Source of the DNA: Deltaproteobacteria bacterium | Lineage (GTDB): Bacteria > Desulfobacterota > Binatia > Binatales > Binataceae | Direction: 5' to 3' | DNA length: 5,698 bases | NCBI GenBank assembly: GCA_021786815.1 | Contig: JAJYMR010000348.1 | Span: 1 to 5,698, forward strand | In this document: positions 1 through 5,614 of the stretch, piece after piece | How the letters are laid out: every line of letters starts with the position of its first letter | Position numbering within the stretch: position 1 is the first letter of the stretch | The notes under the pieces: model-generated | Seen by the model: only the letters and a program-made list of their open reading frames with translations | Database searches by the model: none | What the model was told of the DNA's origin: nothing | Translations under genes and position numbers: made by a program

Positions 1-201
1 GGTCAGGAGGGCCAGTTCGCCACCGAGACCGACGTGCGCCGTGGCCGTCAGGATATCCGAACCTTTTACGTCAAGGTTCGCGTCCTGCAGGACACCGGCG
101 CCTTCAAACCCGGAATGACGGCCGAAGTTTCCTTCGAACGCCGAAATGCAACCAGACTCAGCAGCAATACGGACCCAGGACCTCGTAAAGCGGTTCGGTA
201 A
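1..201 (+). CDS. HlyD/YbhG-type membrane fusion (periplasmic adaptor) protein, C-terminal fragment
   Basis: This is the last 66 codons of a gene that begins before the window, reading in frame from base 1 to the TAA at 199-201. The visible residues YVKVRVLQDTGAFKPGMTAE match the final beta-barrel stretch of HlyD-family adaptors, where a Y/F-x-V-K-V strand is followed by a short turn and the hallmark KPGMTAEV. The Arg-rich stretch before it (TDVRRGRQDIRTF) resembles the YbhG-like subgroup. Such adaptors are anchored in the inner membrane and bridge an exporter to the outer membrane channel. The neighbouring ABC ATPase and permease genes fit that role. The last 19 or so residues (RNATRLSSNTDPGPRKAVR) look like an unconserved tail and lie mostly inside the next gene. 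The family call rests on the C-terminus only; the N-terminal anchor and the coiled-coil hairpin are outside the window. Confidence 0.8.
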   Translation, partial: GQEGQFATETDVRRGRQDIRTFYVKVRVLQDTGAFKPGMTAEVSFERRNATRLSSNTDPGPRKAVR

Positions 202-1156
202 CTTCACCGCCGTTGACGGCGTGAATCTCGAAGTGCGCCGCGGCGAGTTGTTTGGCCTTCTGGGTCCCAACGGCGCGGGCAAGACCACGCTGGTGCGGAT
301 GCTTACCACACTTCTGCCGCCGACCTCGGGCAGCGCGCTGGTGGCCGGCCACGACGTGGCGCGCCATCCCAAACGCGTGCGCCGGGTTATCGGCGTTATT
401 CCTCAGGCGATGACCTCGGACCTCGACCTGACGGGATGGGAGAACGTCGATATCTACGGCCAGTTCTACGGCGTCGCGCGGCGCGAGCGGCGCGAGCGCG
501 CCCTCCGCCTGCTCAAGATGGTCGGATTGTCCGAGCGCGGCAAGGACCTCGTCGCGAGCTACTCGGGCGGGATGCGCCGGCGGCTGGAAATCGCGCGCGG
601 GCTCATCCATGCGCCCGAGGTCCTGTTCCTCGATGAGCCGACCATCGGGCTTGACCCGCAGAGCCGTCGAGCGGTGTGGGATTTGCTCGAGCAGTTGCGC
701 CGCGAGAGCGACATCACGATCTCGCTGACCACGCACTATATGGACGAGGCCGAGACGCTTTGCGACCGTATCGCGATCGTTGACAGGGGCAGGATAATCG
801 CGCTTGGAACGCCTTCGGAACTGAAATCCGGCGTCAAGGGCTCCGACCGGATCGAACTCGAGGTCAAGGGGGACGTGGAGCGGATAATCGCGACGCTGCG
901 CGCGGCGCCCGGCGTTCATGACGTCAAGCGCGAGGGATTGAACGGCAGGCTGATGCTCAGGGCCGACGACGGCGCGCATCTGATCCCGCGGCTCATAGGC
1001 GACGTCGAGGCGATCGCCGGCCACGTCACGTCGATCAATCTGCAGCGCGTCTCGCTCGAAGACGTGTTCATCGCGTTCACCGGACGTTCGCTGCGCGACG
1101 AGCCGGCACGCAAGGTGAGCCTGCTGGTCGGCGCCGGGATGCCGCAGCAGAGGTAG
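146..1156 (+). CDS. ABC transporter ATP-binding protein, DrrA-like (drug/lipid export type)
   Basis: This 336-residue protein is a full nucleotide-binding domain that would power the permease encoded next to it. Visible motifs in order are the Walker A GPNGAGKT (40-47), the Q-loop Gln87, the signature YSGGM (139-143), the Walker B LFLDEP with catalytic Glu164 (160-165), the D-loop GLDP (168-171) and the switch His197 in TTHYMDEA. The roughly 110-residue C-terminal extension ends in SLEDVF (303-308) and TGRSLRD, as in DrrA-type ATPases with the DUF4162 tail. The ATG at 146 is preferred because the conserved first strand (TQDLVKRFG) starts soon after it; later starts would remove that strand. 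No clear Shine-Dalgarno precedes it and it lies inside the adaptor gene, which suggests coupled translation. The substrate cannot be read from the sequence. E. coli YbhF and daunorubicin DrrA are family comparisons, not assigned orthologues. Confidence 0.95.
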   Translation: MQPDSAAIRTQDLVKRFGNFTAVDGVNLEVRRGELFGLLGPNGAGKTTLVRMLTTLLPPTSGSALVAGHDVARHPKRVRRVIGVIPQAMTSDLDLTGWENVDIYGQFYGVARRERRERALRLLKMVGLSERGKDLVASYSGGMRRRLEIARGLIHAPEVLFLDEPTIGLDPQSRRAVWDLLEQLRRESDITISLTTHYMDEAETLCDRIAIVDRGRIIALGTPSELKSGVKGSDRIELEVKGDVERIIATLRAAPGVHDVKREGLNGRLMLRADDGAHLIPRLIGDVEAIAGHVTSINLQRVSLEDVFIAFTGRSLRDEPARKVSLLVGAGMPQQR

Positions 1157-1177
1157 GAAACCGCGAGGGATGATGCG

Positions 1178-2293
1178 ATGAAGCTATGGGCGATAATGCG
1201 GCGCGACCTGCTCAAGCTCATGCGCAACCCCCTTACCCTGCTCTCCACCATCCTGATGCCGATCGTTTACCTCGTCATCATCGGCAACTCCTTCCAGGGC
1301 ACGCTCAAGAACCTGCCGCTCGCGGTGGTCGCCGAGGATCGCGGAATTTACGCGATCCGGATGATGGAAAAACTGCAGGCGCTTCAGGCCGGACCCAAAA
1401 CCATACGGCTCACCTACCTGGAGGACCCGGGTGAGGCGATGCGCGGCGTGCGCGACGGGGTTTACAAGGCCGCGCTCGTCATCCCGCCCGACTTCAGCAA
1501 GAACGTCGCGCAGGGCCGGCTCGCCGAACTCGGCCTGTTTACGGACAACGTCGATCAGATAAGCACCGACGCGATCGAAGGCGTGCTTCAGGGCGCGGCC
1601 GCAACCCTCCGGATGAAGTTCGTAACCGCGCGTGAGCCCAAGCTCAAACAGATAGTCCTGCGCCCGAGCGATCTCTTCACCACGGTCGATTACGACCGCT
1701 CGCTCATTCCGGGTGTGATCGTGATGTCGTTGTTCATGGGCTCGCTGATGTCGGGCGTGTTCAACTGGGTGATGGACCGGTTCATGGGCGTGACCGAGGG
1801 CTACCTGGTCACGCCGCTGTCGCGATGGGAGATCGCATGCGGAATCCTTGCCAGCGGCGTCACGATCACGAGCGTTGCCGCGATCCTGGTGCTGTTCAGC
1901 GGGCTTCTGATCACTCGCAGCACGATCCAGGGCGGGCTTCCGGCGCTCGCAATGCTGGTTGCGATAATCGTGATGGGGGCGACTGGAATCCTGGCGATGA
2001 CTTTCGCGCTGCTCGGCCGCGCGAGCCATCCCCGGCTGGTCGGGACCTTCGCGGGCTTCCTGAACGTGATCCTGTTTTTTCCGAGCGGCGCGATTTATCC
2101 GGTCGAGAGTTTTCCGCCCTGGCTCCGAAGCTTCTCTCGGTTCAATCCCGAGACTCACGCGGTGAGCGCGCTCAAATCCATCCTTTTCAAGGGTGCCGAT
2201 TTCGCCGCGGTGCGAAACGATCTCGAATTCCTGGCCGTATTCACGGCTCTGATGCTGATGCTCGCAAGCATCTCCTTCAAGCGGACGCTTTAG
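1178..2293 (+). CDS. ABC-2 family transporter permease
   Basis: This 371-residue inner-membrane protein is the channel subunit of the exporter. The layout is typical of ABC-2 permeases with a large external domain: a short cytoplasmic start (MKLWAIMRRDLLKLMRNP), TM1 around residues 20-38, a soluble extracytoplasmic domain of about 130 residues (40-170), then five hydrophobic segments at about 175-197, 217-246, 255-280, 285-306 and 348-367. The family landmark is VTEGYLVTPLSRWEIACG (205-222), equivalent to the E-G-T-x-E-x-L-x-x-S/T-P-L-S-R conserved element, and FFPSGAIYPVESFPPWL follows near TM5. The ATG is preceded by GAGGGA seven bases upstream, and the gene starts 21 bases after the ATPase stop, so the two are clearly one operon. 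Only one permease gene is present, so a homodimer is likely. YbhFSR-type systems use two permeases. Confidence 0.93.
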   Translation: MKLWAIMRRDLLKLMRNPLTLLSTILMPIVYLVIIGNSFQGTLKNLPLAVVAEDRGIYAIRMMEKLQALQAGPKTIRLTYLEDPGEAMRGVRDGVYKAALVIPPDFSKNVAQGRLAELGLFTDNVDQISTDAIEGVLQGAAATLRMKFVTAREPKLKQIVLRPSDLFTTVDYDRSLIPGVIVMSLFMGSLMSGVFNWVMDRFMGVTEGYLVTPLSRWEIACGILASGVTITSVAAILVLFSGLLITRSTIQGGLPALAMLVAIIVMGATGILAMTFALLGRASHPRLVGTFAGFLNVILFFPSGAIYPVESFPPWLRSFSRFNPETHAVSALKSILFKGADFAAVRNDLEFLAVFTALMLMLASISFKRTL

Positions 2294-2497
2294 GAAAAAT
2301 CCTTCATCGTTGCGCTCAGCCTCTCTTATCTCTCGCCGCGGAAAAACGCAGCGTGGACAGGCGTGAAGCTGTTCAATGCAGGGGCCCGGCGGCTCACGAT
2401 GCAGCGGCTTAAGGCGCTCGCGGGCAAGGACGCTTCGGGTCGCGTGAATATTCCTCGCGGCATAACGTCTGAACGTTTGGTTACCGCGGATCCGTCC

Positions 2498-2517
2498 GCA
2501 ACCGCCAGTCTGGTTGC
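2498..2517 (+). repeat. Inverted repeat GCAACC / GGTTGC (hairpin)
   Basis: GCAACC at 2498-2503 and GGTTGC at 2512-2517 are perfect complements separated by eight bases. The right arm can pair instead with GCAAC at 2561-2565, so this hairpin competes with a longer-range helix enclosing the next stem. The repeat is seen directly; an RNA-level role is inference. Confidence 0.5.
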
Positions 2518-2537
2518 TCCTCCCTCCAGGCTGGGCC

Positions 2538-2562
2538 GCTGCCCGCACCCAAAGCGGGTGGC
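2538..2562 (+). repeat. Inverted repeat CCCGC / GCGGG hairpin upstream of the terminator
   Basis: CCCGC at 2542-2546 pairs with GCGGG at 2554-2558 around the loop ACCCAAA. Two G-U and two Watson-Crick pairs can extend the stem outward to 2538 and 2562. The left arm extended by one base (GCCCGC, 2541-2546) is also a perfect complement of GCGGGC at 2573-2578, which is most of the left arm of the following terminator. The segment could therefore act as an antiterminator. Confidence 0.5.
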
Positions 2563-2571
2563 AACTTAAGC

Positions 2572-2617
2572 GGCGGGCGTTGGGGTTCCCCCCCTCCAAT
2601 TGCCCGCCCTTTTTTTT
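2572..2617 (+). terminator. Strong intrinsic (Rho-independent) terminator
   Basis: GGCGGGC (2572-2578) and GCCCGCC (2602-2608) form a perfect seven-pair GC stem. The inner sequence TTGGGG (2580-2585) can continue pairing with CTCCAA (2594-2599), with one G-U pair, leaving a C-rich loop. One C and then eight consecutive Ts (2610-2617) follow. This is the textbook + strand layout; the opposite strand has no matching T-run. It lies about 280 bases after the permease stop, which is long for a plain operon terminator. It could alternatively end a separate small transcript or an attenuated leader. Confidence 0.85.
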
Positions 2618-2692
2618 GCCCGTAACAAAGGTCCGAATCAGGCTTTGCGTCGTTTCTCAGGCATCATTAACGGTTGAAAAAGCCCTTCTGGC

Positions 2693-2721
2693 TTGACACT
2701 CCCGGCCGTGCTGGTCATAGC
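2693..2721 (+). promoter_or_regulatory. Possible sigma-70-type promoter of the lipoprotein gene
   Basis: A perfect TTGACA (2693-2698) is followed after 17 bases by CATAGC (2716-2721), which matches TATAAT at only three positions. The predicted transcription start would be near 2728, only about four bases before the ATG, giving an almost leaderless message. A small inverted repeat, AAGCC-CTTCT-GGCTT (2680-2694), runs into the -35 box and could bind a regulator. The -35 match and the position after a terminator favour a promoter; the poor -10 argues against it. Confidence 0.35.
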
Positions 2722-2731
2722 TCAAGGCTCG

Positions 2732-4327
2732 ATGTTACGGCGGGTCAGGTGGCTGATAATCGGTTCCGTTCTGATGTTCGTCTCCGCTTCGCTCATAATG
2801 AGTTGCACCGGAGGCGTTAGCGGATGCGGCGGGTATTTCGACGCATTTGGCGATTTCATTCCCGGCGCGTGTCCGACACCGGGTCCGGTAACGGGCTTTG
2901 AGCTCCAATCGATAAACGTCTGCTACGGGCCGCCGGCCTCGCCGACTCCAACTCCCACCGGCACAATCAGCCCTACTCCGACTCCGACAGCTTGTCCGCA
3001 GGCGACCAGCACCTCGGTCGAGTCGGGAGCGATTATCCAGTTCCACGCGGACGGGACTTTTGCCAAGAAGACCCAGACAACGGTGCTCGACATCACCAAC
3101 CTCAAGCAGACGCTCTGGACTTCGCAGGGGCAGCCGTCAGGCGCGCCAACTCCGCTGCTTCCGCCCACGCAGGGCAATGGCGGCACGTACACGGGCTTGC
3201 AGGTCGGATGCGCCTGCATCAATGCGAGCGCTGGCGGAATCATCAGTCTGCCGGTCGGCGTAACGGTTTTCTCGACCTCGCAGCCGACCCCTTCATGTCC
3301 TCCGTGCCCAACCCCCTCTCCGACCACTACGGCAACTCCGACAGCGAGACGGGCAAATGCGGCGCTCTCGACCGCTTCGACCGATACGGCGCCCGCCGGC
3401 GTGATGCAATGGACGTTCGACGCGGCGATGCCGCTTTCGGGGCCTGTTGCCGGAGCGCCCGACGGCAGCGCCTACTTCGTCACTTCCGACTCCGTGTTGC
3501 ACGCGATCAGCGCAACCGGCGCCGAGAAATGGCATACGCTTGCGAGCGATGGCTCGGTCGCCGTGTCTCCCGACGGAAGCCTCGTTTACCTTCGCGGCAC
3601 GGACGGCAAGCTCAAGGCGCTGTCGGCCGACGGGAAGTACCAGTGGGGCGCGAACGTCGCGCTCAGCCAGGGTCCGCTCGCGGCTTCAGCCAACTCGGTT
3701 TTCGCCGTCACGAGCGACGGCCAACTGGTCGCGATAACTTCGCCAGGAATGGTCCTGTGGCAGGTTCCGATGGGCGGCGGCGTCTCCAATGCGGCCGTTC
3801 TCCCCGGCGGCGGCGTGATCGTCGCGCTTTCGCACGGCGACGTGACGGCGGTCTCGGGTGAAGGCGTCCCGAGGTGGAGTTTCACGCCAGACGGAGGCTT
3901 CGCAGGCACGCTGGCGGTGCAGAATGGAACCGTGTACGTCGGCTCCGGCAGCGGAACCGTCTATGCGCTCGACACGTCGAGCGGAAACGGACTCTGGCAA
4001 TACAAGAGCGGCGCGCCGGTTTTGGCGGGTCCGGCAGTTGACGCACAGGGCACCGTTTTCTTCGCGTCGGATTCGCTGTACGCGCTCGGCTCCAACGGAG
4101 CGGTACGATGGAGCAATCCGCTGCTCACGAGCGGTCCGGTCGTACTCGCCGGAACCTCAAGCGGTGTGTTCGTAGCCGCTTCTGACGGGCCCTCCACGGC
4201 CTACTCGGACAGCGACGCCGAACAATGGAGCACGCGCGATTTCGCCAACGTCACGTCGGCGGCGTTTTCGCCCCCGGGAATGCTCTACGTGGCGAACTCG
4301 CTGGGCGGCGTGTACGCGATCAAGTAG
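2732..4327 (+). CDS. Secreted lipoprotein with Ig-like domain and eight-bladed PQQ-type beta-propeller
   Basis: This 531-residue protein is probably anchored in the outer membrane or periplasm. The start chosen is the ATG at 2732, because it opens a classic signal peptide (MLRRVR, then a hydrophobic run) ending in a lipobox, LIMSC, with Cys25 the likely lipidated residue. The TTG at 2693 is in frame but is part of a -35-like box. Then follow a Cys-rich head (C32, C47, C64), an SPTPTPT linker (70-86), an Ig-like (BIG2-style) domain at about 98-180 (DGTF, ITNLKQTLWTS, GGIISLPVGVTV) and a second linker with CPPC (185-205). Eight repeats follow, with Trp at 227, 267, 305, 343, 382, 422, 460 and 499; the fifth keeps the PQQ-repeat form TVYALDTSSGNGLW. 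The architecture recalls BamB, but the Ig domain, linkers and context do not support orthology. No PQQ-enzyme active site is seen. A binding or scaffold role is inferred; the partner is unknown. Confidence 0.85.
   Translation: MLRRVRWLIIGSVLMFVSASLIMSCTGGVSGCGGYFDAFGDFIPGACPTPGPVTGFELQSINVCYGPPASPTPTPTGTISPTPTPTACPQATSTSVESGAIIQFHADGTFAKKTQTTVLDITNLKQTLWTSQGQPSGAPTPLLPPTQGNGGTYTGLQVGCACINASAGGIISLPVGVTVFSTSQPTPSCPPCPTPSPTTTATPTARRANAALSTASTDTAPAGVMQWTFDAAMPLSGPVAGAPDGSAYFVTSDSVLHAISATGAEKWHTLASDGSVAVSPDGSLVYLRGTDGKLKALSADGKYQWGANVALSQGPLAASANSVFAVTSDGQLVAITSPGMVLWQVPMGGGVSNAAVLPGGGVIVALSHGDVTAVSGEGVPRWSFTPDGGFAGTLAVQNGTVYVGSGSGTVYALDTSSGNGLWQYKSGAPVLAGPAVDAQGTVFFASDSLYALGSNGAVRWSNPLLTSGPVVLAGTSSGVFVAASDGPSTAYSDSDAEQWSTRDFANVTSAAFSPPGMLYVANSLGGVYAIK
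2939..2989 (+). repeat. SPTPTPT linker repeat (within the lipoprotein gene)
   Basis: Codons 70-86 encode two copies of SPTPTPT separated by GTI, with near-repeated ACTCC-type units in the DNA. Such Thr-Pro stretches are extended, often surface-exposed spacers between secreted domains. Here the stretch separates the Cys-rich head from the Ig-like domain. The repeat could vary in length between strains by slippage. Confidence 0.75.
3284..3346 (+). repeat. Second Pro/Thr linker with CPPC motif (within the lipoprotein gene)
   Basis: Codons 185-205 read PTPSCPPCPTPSPTTTATPTA, written here in two overlapping parts as PTPSCPPCPT and CPTPSPTTTATPTA. The stretch joins the Ig-like domain to the propeller. 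The CPPC pair (C189, C192) is unusual for a flexible linker and might form a local disulfide or a link to another Cys of the head. Confidence 0.6.
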
Positions 4328-4333
4328 GGAACG

Positions 4334-4355
4334 CGCCCGCGTCACGCGCTGGGCG
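4334..4355. repeat. Hairpin at the convergent gene junction
   Basis: CGCCC (4334-4338) pairs with GGGCG (4351-4355), and GCG (4339-4341) with CGC (4345-4347) around a three-base loop, leaving a three-base bulge. It straddles the stop codon of the minus-strand oxidase-like gene, just after the end of the lipoprotein gene. There is no T-run on either side, so it is at best a weak shared transcription barrier. Confidence 0.3.
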
Positions 4356-4806
4356 AGCGCTTGGCCGGGCGCCAGACGTCGGGCTTCGCGCCCTGCGTGA
4401 TATCGGCGAGCGTCGTCAATTCAACGCGCGTGGGCGCGATGAGAAGCAGCCCGAAATCGGGCGATTCCGGACCACCGGGCCAGAACTGCGCGAGGTCGTA
4501 GTCGAAGATTTTTCCGCTCCAGACGCGCTTCTTTTCCGCCATATCGTCGATAAAGCGCGCGGTGCCGGTCACAGTCAGATGCACCAGTTCGGGTCCGAGC
4601 TGATAGAACAACTCGACCCTGGGGTTCTTCTGAATCTGACGCGCCTTGTGCGAGTTGCGCCCGGTGGCGATCCACACGCGCTCGCCCTCGAAGGCCGGAT
4701 GGACCACGCGAACCTTCGGCTGCTGGCCGTCGGCGGTGGCAAGATAGGCCCATGTCGCCTTGCGCGCCGCTTCATGCACCCTGCGCCAGAATTCTTCGCC
4801 GTTCAT
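4342..4806 (-). CDS. Pyridoxamine 5'-phosphate oxidase-like FMN split-barrel protein
   Basis: This 154-residue protein is a small flavin-binding split-barrel of the general stress protein 26 / PNPOx-like group (COG3871 style). Visible hallmarks are TWAYLATADGQQPKVRVV (18-35), the first barrel strands that contact FMN; ERVWIATGRNSHKARQIQKNPRVELFY (42-68), whose Ser/Lys residues usually bind the FMN phosphate; VHLTVTGTARFIDD (75-88); and the C-terminal FGLLLIAPTRVEL. The start at 4806 is chosen because GAGGGA lies three bases upstream and the conserved fold begins soon after. The frame stays open to an ATG at 4869, which would add 21 unconserved residues. A weak -10-like TATAGA lies at 4863-4858. 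The gene converges on the lipoprotein gene, with 14 bases between their stop codons, and diverges from tetR. The true substrate is unknown; members include flavin reductases and F420- or heme-binding proteins, and B6 synthesis is not implied. Confidence 0.88.
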   Translation of the reverse strand: MNGEEFWRRVHEAARKATWAYLATADGQQPKVRVVHPAFEGERVWIATGRNSHKARQIQKNPRVELFYQLGPELVHLTVTGTARFIDDMAEKKRVWSGKIFDYDLAQFWPGGPESPDFGLLLIAPTRVELTTLADITQGAKPDVWRPAKRSPSA

Positions 4807-4908
4807 GTGTCCCTCGCGAGCGCGGCTGTCCAAAAGGAAAGAGTAGCGAGGCGAACATCTATACGCCATTGCGCTCTTGCGGTTGTTGAAGGCGGCACGG
4901 AGGGATGT

Positions 4909-4937
4909 TTGACAGTGTCGCCCAGCACCATTAGGCT
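4909..4937 (+). promoter_or_regulatory. Probable promoter of the tetR gene, with an overlapping inverted repeat
   Basis: A perfect -35 box, TTGACA (4909-4914), is followed by a 17-base spacer and TAGGCT (4932-4937), which keeps the most conserved T, A and final T of the -10 box. Transcription would start near 4944, about 23 bases before the ATG. GACA-G-TGTC (4911-4919) is an odd palindrome overlapping the -35 box and is a plausible site for autorepression. It lies in the 160-base spacer divergent from the oxidase-like gene, so a bound repressor could affect both. Confidence 0.5.
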
Positions 4938-4966
4938 CATTTTCGCCGCACGGAGCGTATATCCGG

Positions 4967-5614
4967 ATGGAACGTCAGGCACGGCGGGCTCAAGTTCTGC
5001 GTCACGCCAAGCGAATTTTCGCCCGCAAGGGCTATCATCGGACCAACGTCGCTGACATCATCGCGCGCGCCCGTATCGCACGCGGCACTTTCTATCTCTA
5101 CTTCCAGAACAAGAAAGATCTGTTCGAGGAACTGCTCGAGCAGGTCGTAACCGAGCTTTCCCGGAGGATCCATCGGTTGCGTCCCGGCCCGGACGAACCG
5201 CCCCCGGTCGAACAGTTGCGCGCGAATCTGCGCCGCGTGATGGATTACGTTCTGGCGGAACGCGAGCTGACCGATATTCTGCTCAATCATTCGATCGGCT
5301 TCGATCGCGAGCTTGACGCGAGGATCCGCGATTTTTACGACCGTATCGCCGCGCTCATCCAGCGTTCCCTCGATCTCGGAATCGAGATGAACCTGGTGCG
5401 CAAATGCGATACGCGCGCGGTTTCGTATTGCATCCTGGGAGGAATCAAGGAACTGGTTGGAGTCCTCTCGCGCACTCCGCGGCGCAGCACCGAGGCCATG
5501 GTCGAGGAAATTCTCGACTTCGGGCTGCGGGGGGTGGCGCGTCCCGAACTCCTGCAGGCCATCAACCGCGAGGGCGCTCACGACGCGCCGCGTTTTTTTA
5601 TTGGCCCAAACTAG
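4967..5614 (+). CDS. TetR/AcrR-family transcriptional regulator
   Basis: This 215-residue protein has the standard TetR length and plan. The N-terminal DNA-binding domain (about 8-57) reads VLRHAKRIFARKGYHRTNV, then ADIIARARIARGTFYLYF, then KKDLFEELL. This gives the usual helix 1, the helix-turn-helix at about 28-47 with recognition helix ARGTFYLYF, and the conserved K-x-x-L-F of helix 4. The remaining residues are all-helical in appearance and would form the ligand-binding and dimer domain, which is too variable to name a ligand. The ATG at 4967 has GGAG eleven bases upstream, a slightly long spacing. It is transcribed away from the FMN-protein gene and reads into the HAD gene six bases after its stop. 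Likely targets are its own promoter, the neighbouring genes, or the exporter at the left of the window. TetR control of HlyD-ABC exporters is known (E. coli CecR with YbhGFSR), but this link is inference. Confidence 0.93.
   Translation: MERQARRAQVLRHAKRIFARKGYHRTNVADIIARARIARGTFYLYFQNKKDLFEELLEQVVTELSRRIHRLRPGPDEPPPVEQLRANLRRVMDYVLAERELTDILLNHSIGFDRELDARIRDFYDRIAALIQRSLDLGIEMNLVRKCDTRAVSYCILGGIKELVGVLSRTPRRSTEAMVEEILDFGLRGVARPELLQAINREGAHDAPRFFIGPN
5573..5599 (+). terminator. Terminator-like hairpin inside the 3' end of tetR
   Basis: GGCGC (5573-5577) and GCGCC (5585-5589) form a perfect five-pair stem with a seven-base loop. Three bases later comes a run of seven Ts (5593-5599). The element lies within codons for the last residues of the regulator, 13 bases before the TAG. 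The stem is short, and translating ribosomes would tend to suppress it, so activity is uncertain. Confidence 0.35.

Larger units (their letters stand above)
2294..2731. other. Long intergenic region rich in inverted repeats
   Basis: No convincing gene is seen here on either strand. Short open frames exist (for example 2363-2569 on +) but they lack recognisable domains and good ribosome binding sites. No tRNA T-loop signature or recognised riboswitch core was found. The first half (to about 2490) looks featureless. The second half contains several small inverted repeats, a strong intrinsic terminator at 2572-2617, and then about 115 bases leading to the lipoprotein gene with a TTGACA box at 2693. 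It most simply serves as the end of the export operon followed by the promoter of the next gene. A small RNA or attenuated leader ending at the terminator is also possible. Confidence 0.6.

Noticed and set aside
1170..1181. Tiny ATG-ATG-CGA-TGA frame overlapping the permease start
   Set aside because: Only three codons; it most simply arises from the sequence around the ribosome site. A regulatory role cannot be supported.
2363..2569. Small 68-codon gene in the intergenic region
   Set aside because: No good ribosome site, no recognisable domain, and it overlaps the hairpin-rich segment. It is more likely chance.
1184..2599. Long open frame on the minus strand (471 codons) opposite the permease
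   Set aside because: The translation is His/Arg/Glu-rich with no domain. It is the usual mirror frame of a GC-rich gene with strong permease evidence on the other strand.
2440..2620. Known structured RNA (c-di-GMP, cobalamin, TPP or SAM riboswitch; 6S, SRP or RNase P RNA)
   Set aside because: Conserved core sequences of these families could not be found by eye, so no name is assigned.
2693..2731. TTG at 2693 as start of the lipoprotein
   Set aside because: It would place 13 extra residues before a complete lipoprotein signal peptide, has no ribosome site, and overlaps a TTGACA box.
4807..4869. Upstream ATG at 4869 for the oxidase-like gene
   Set aside because: The extra 21 residues are not family-like, and the ATG at 4806 has GAGGGA just upstream.
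4225..5055. Plus-strand open frame of 276 codons across the oxidase-like gene
   Set aside because: It covers a minus-strand gene with clear split-barrel motifs and runs into tetR. Its own translation shows no family features.
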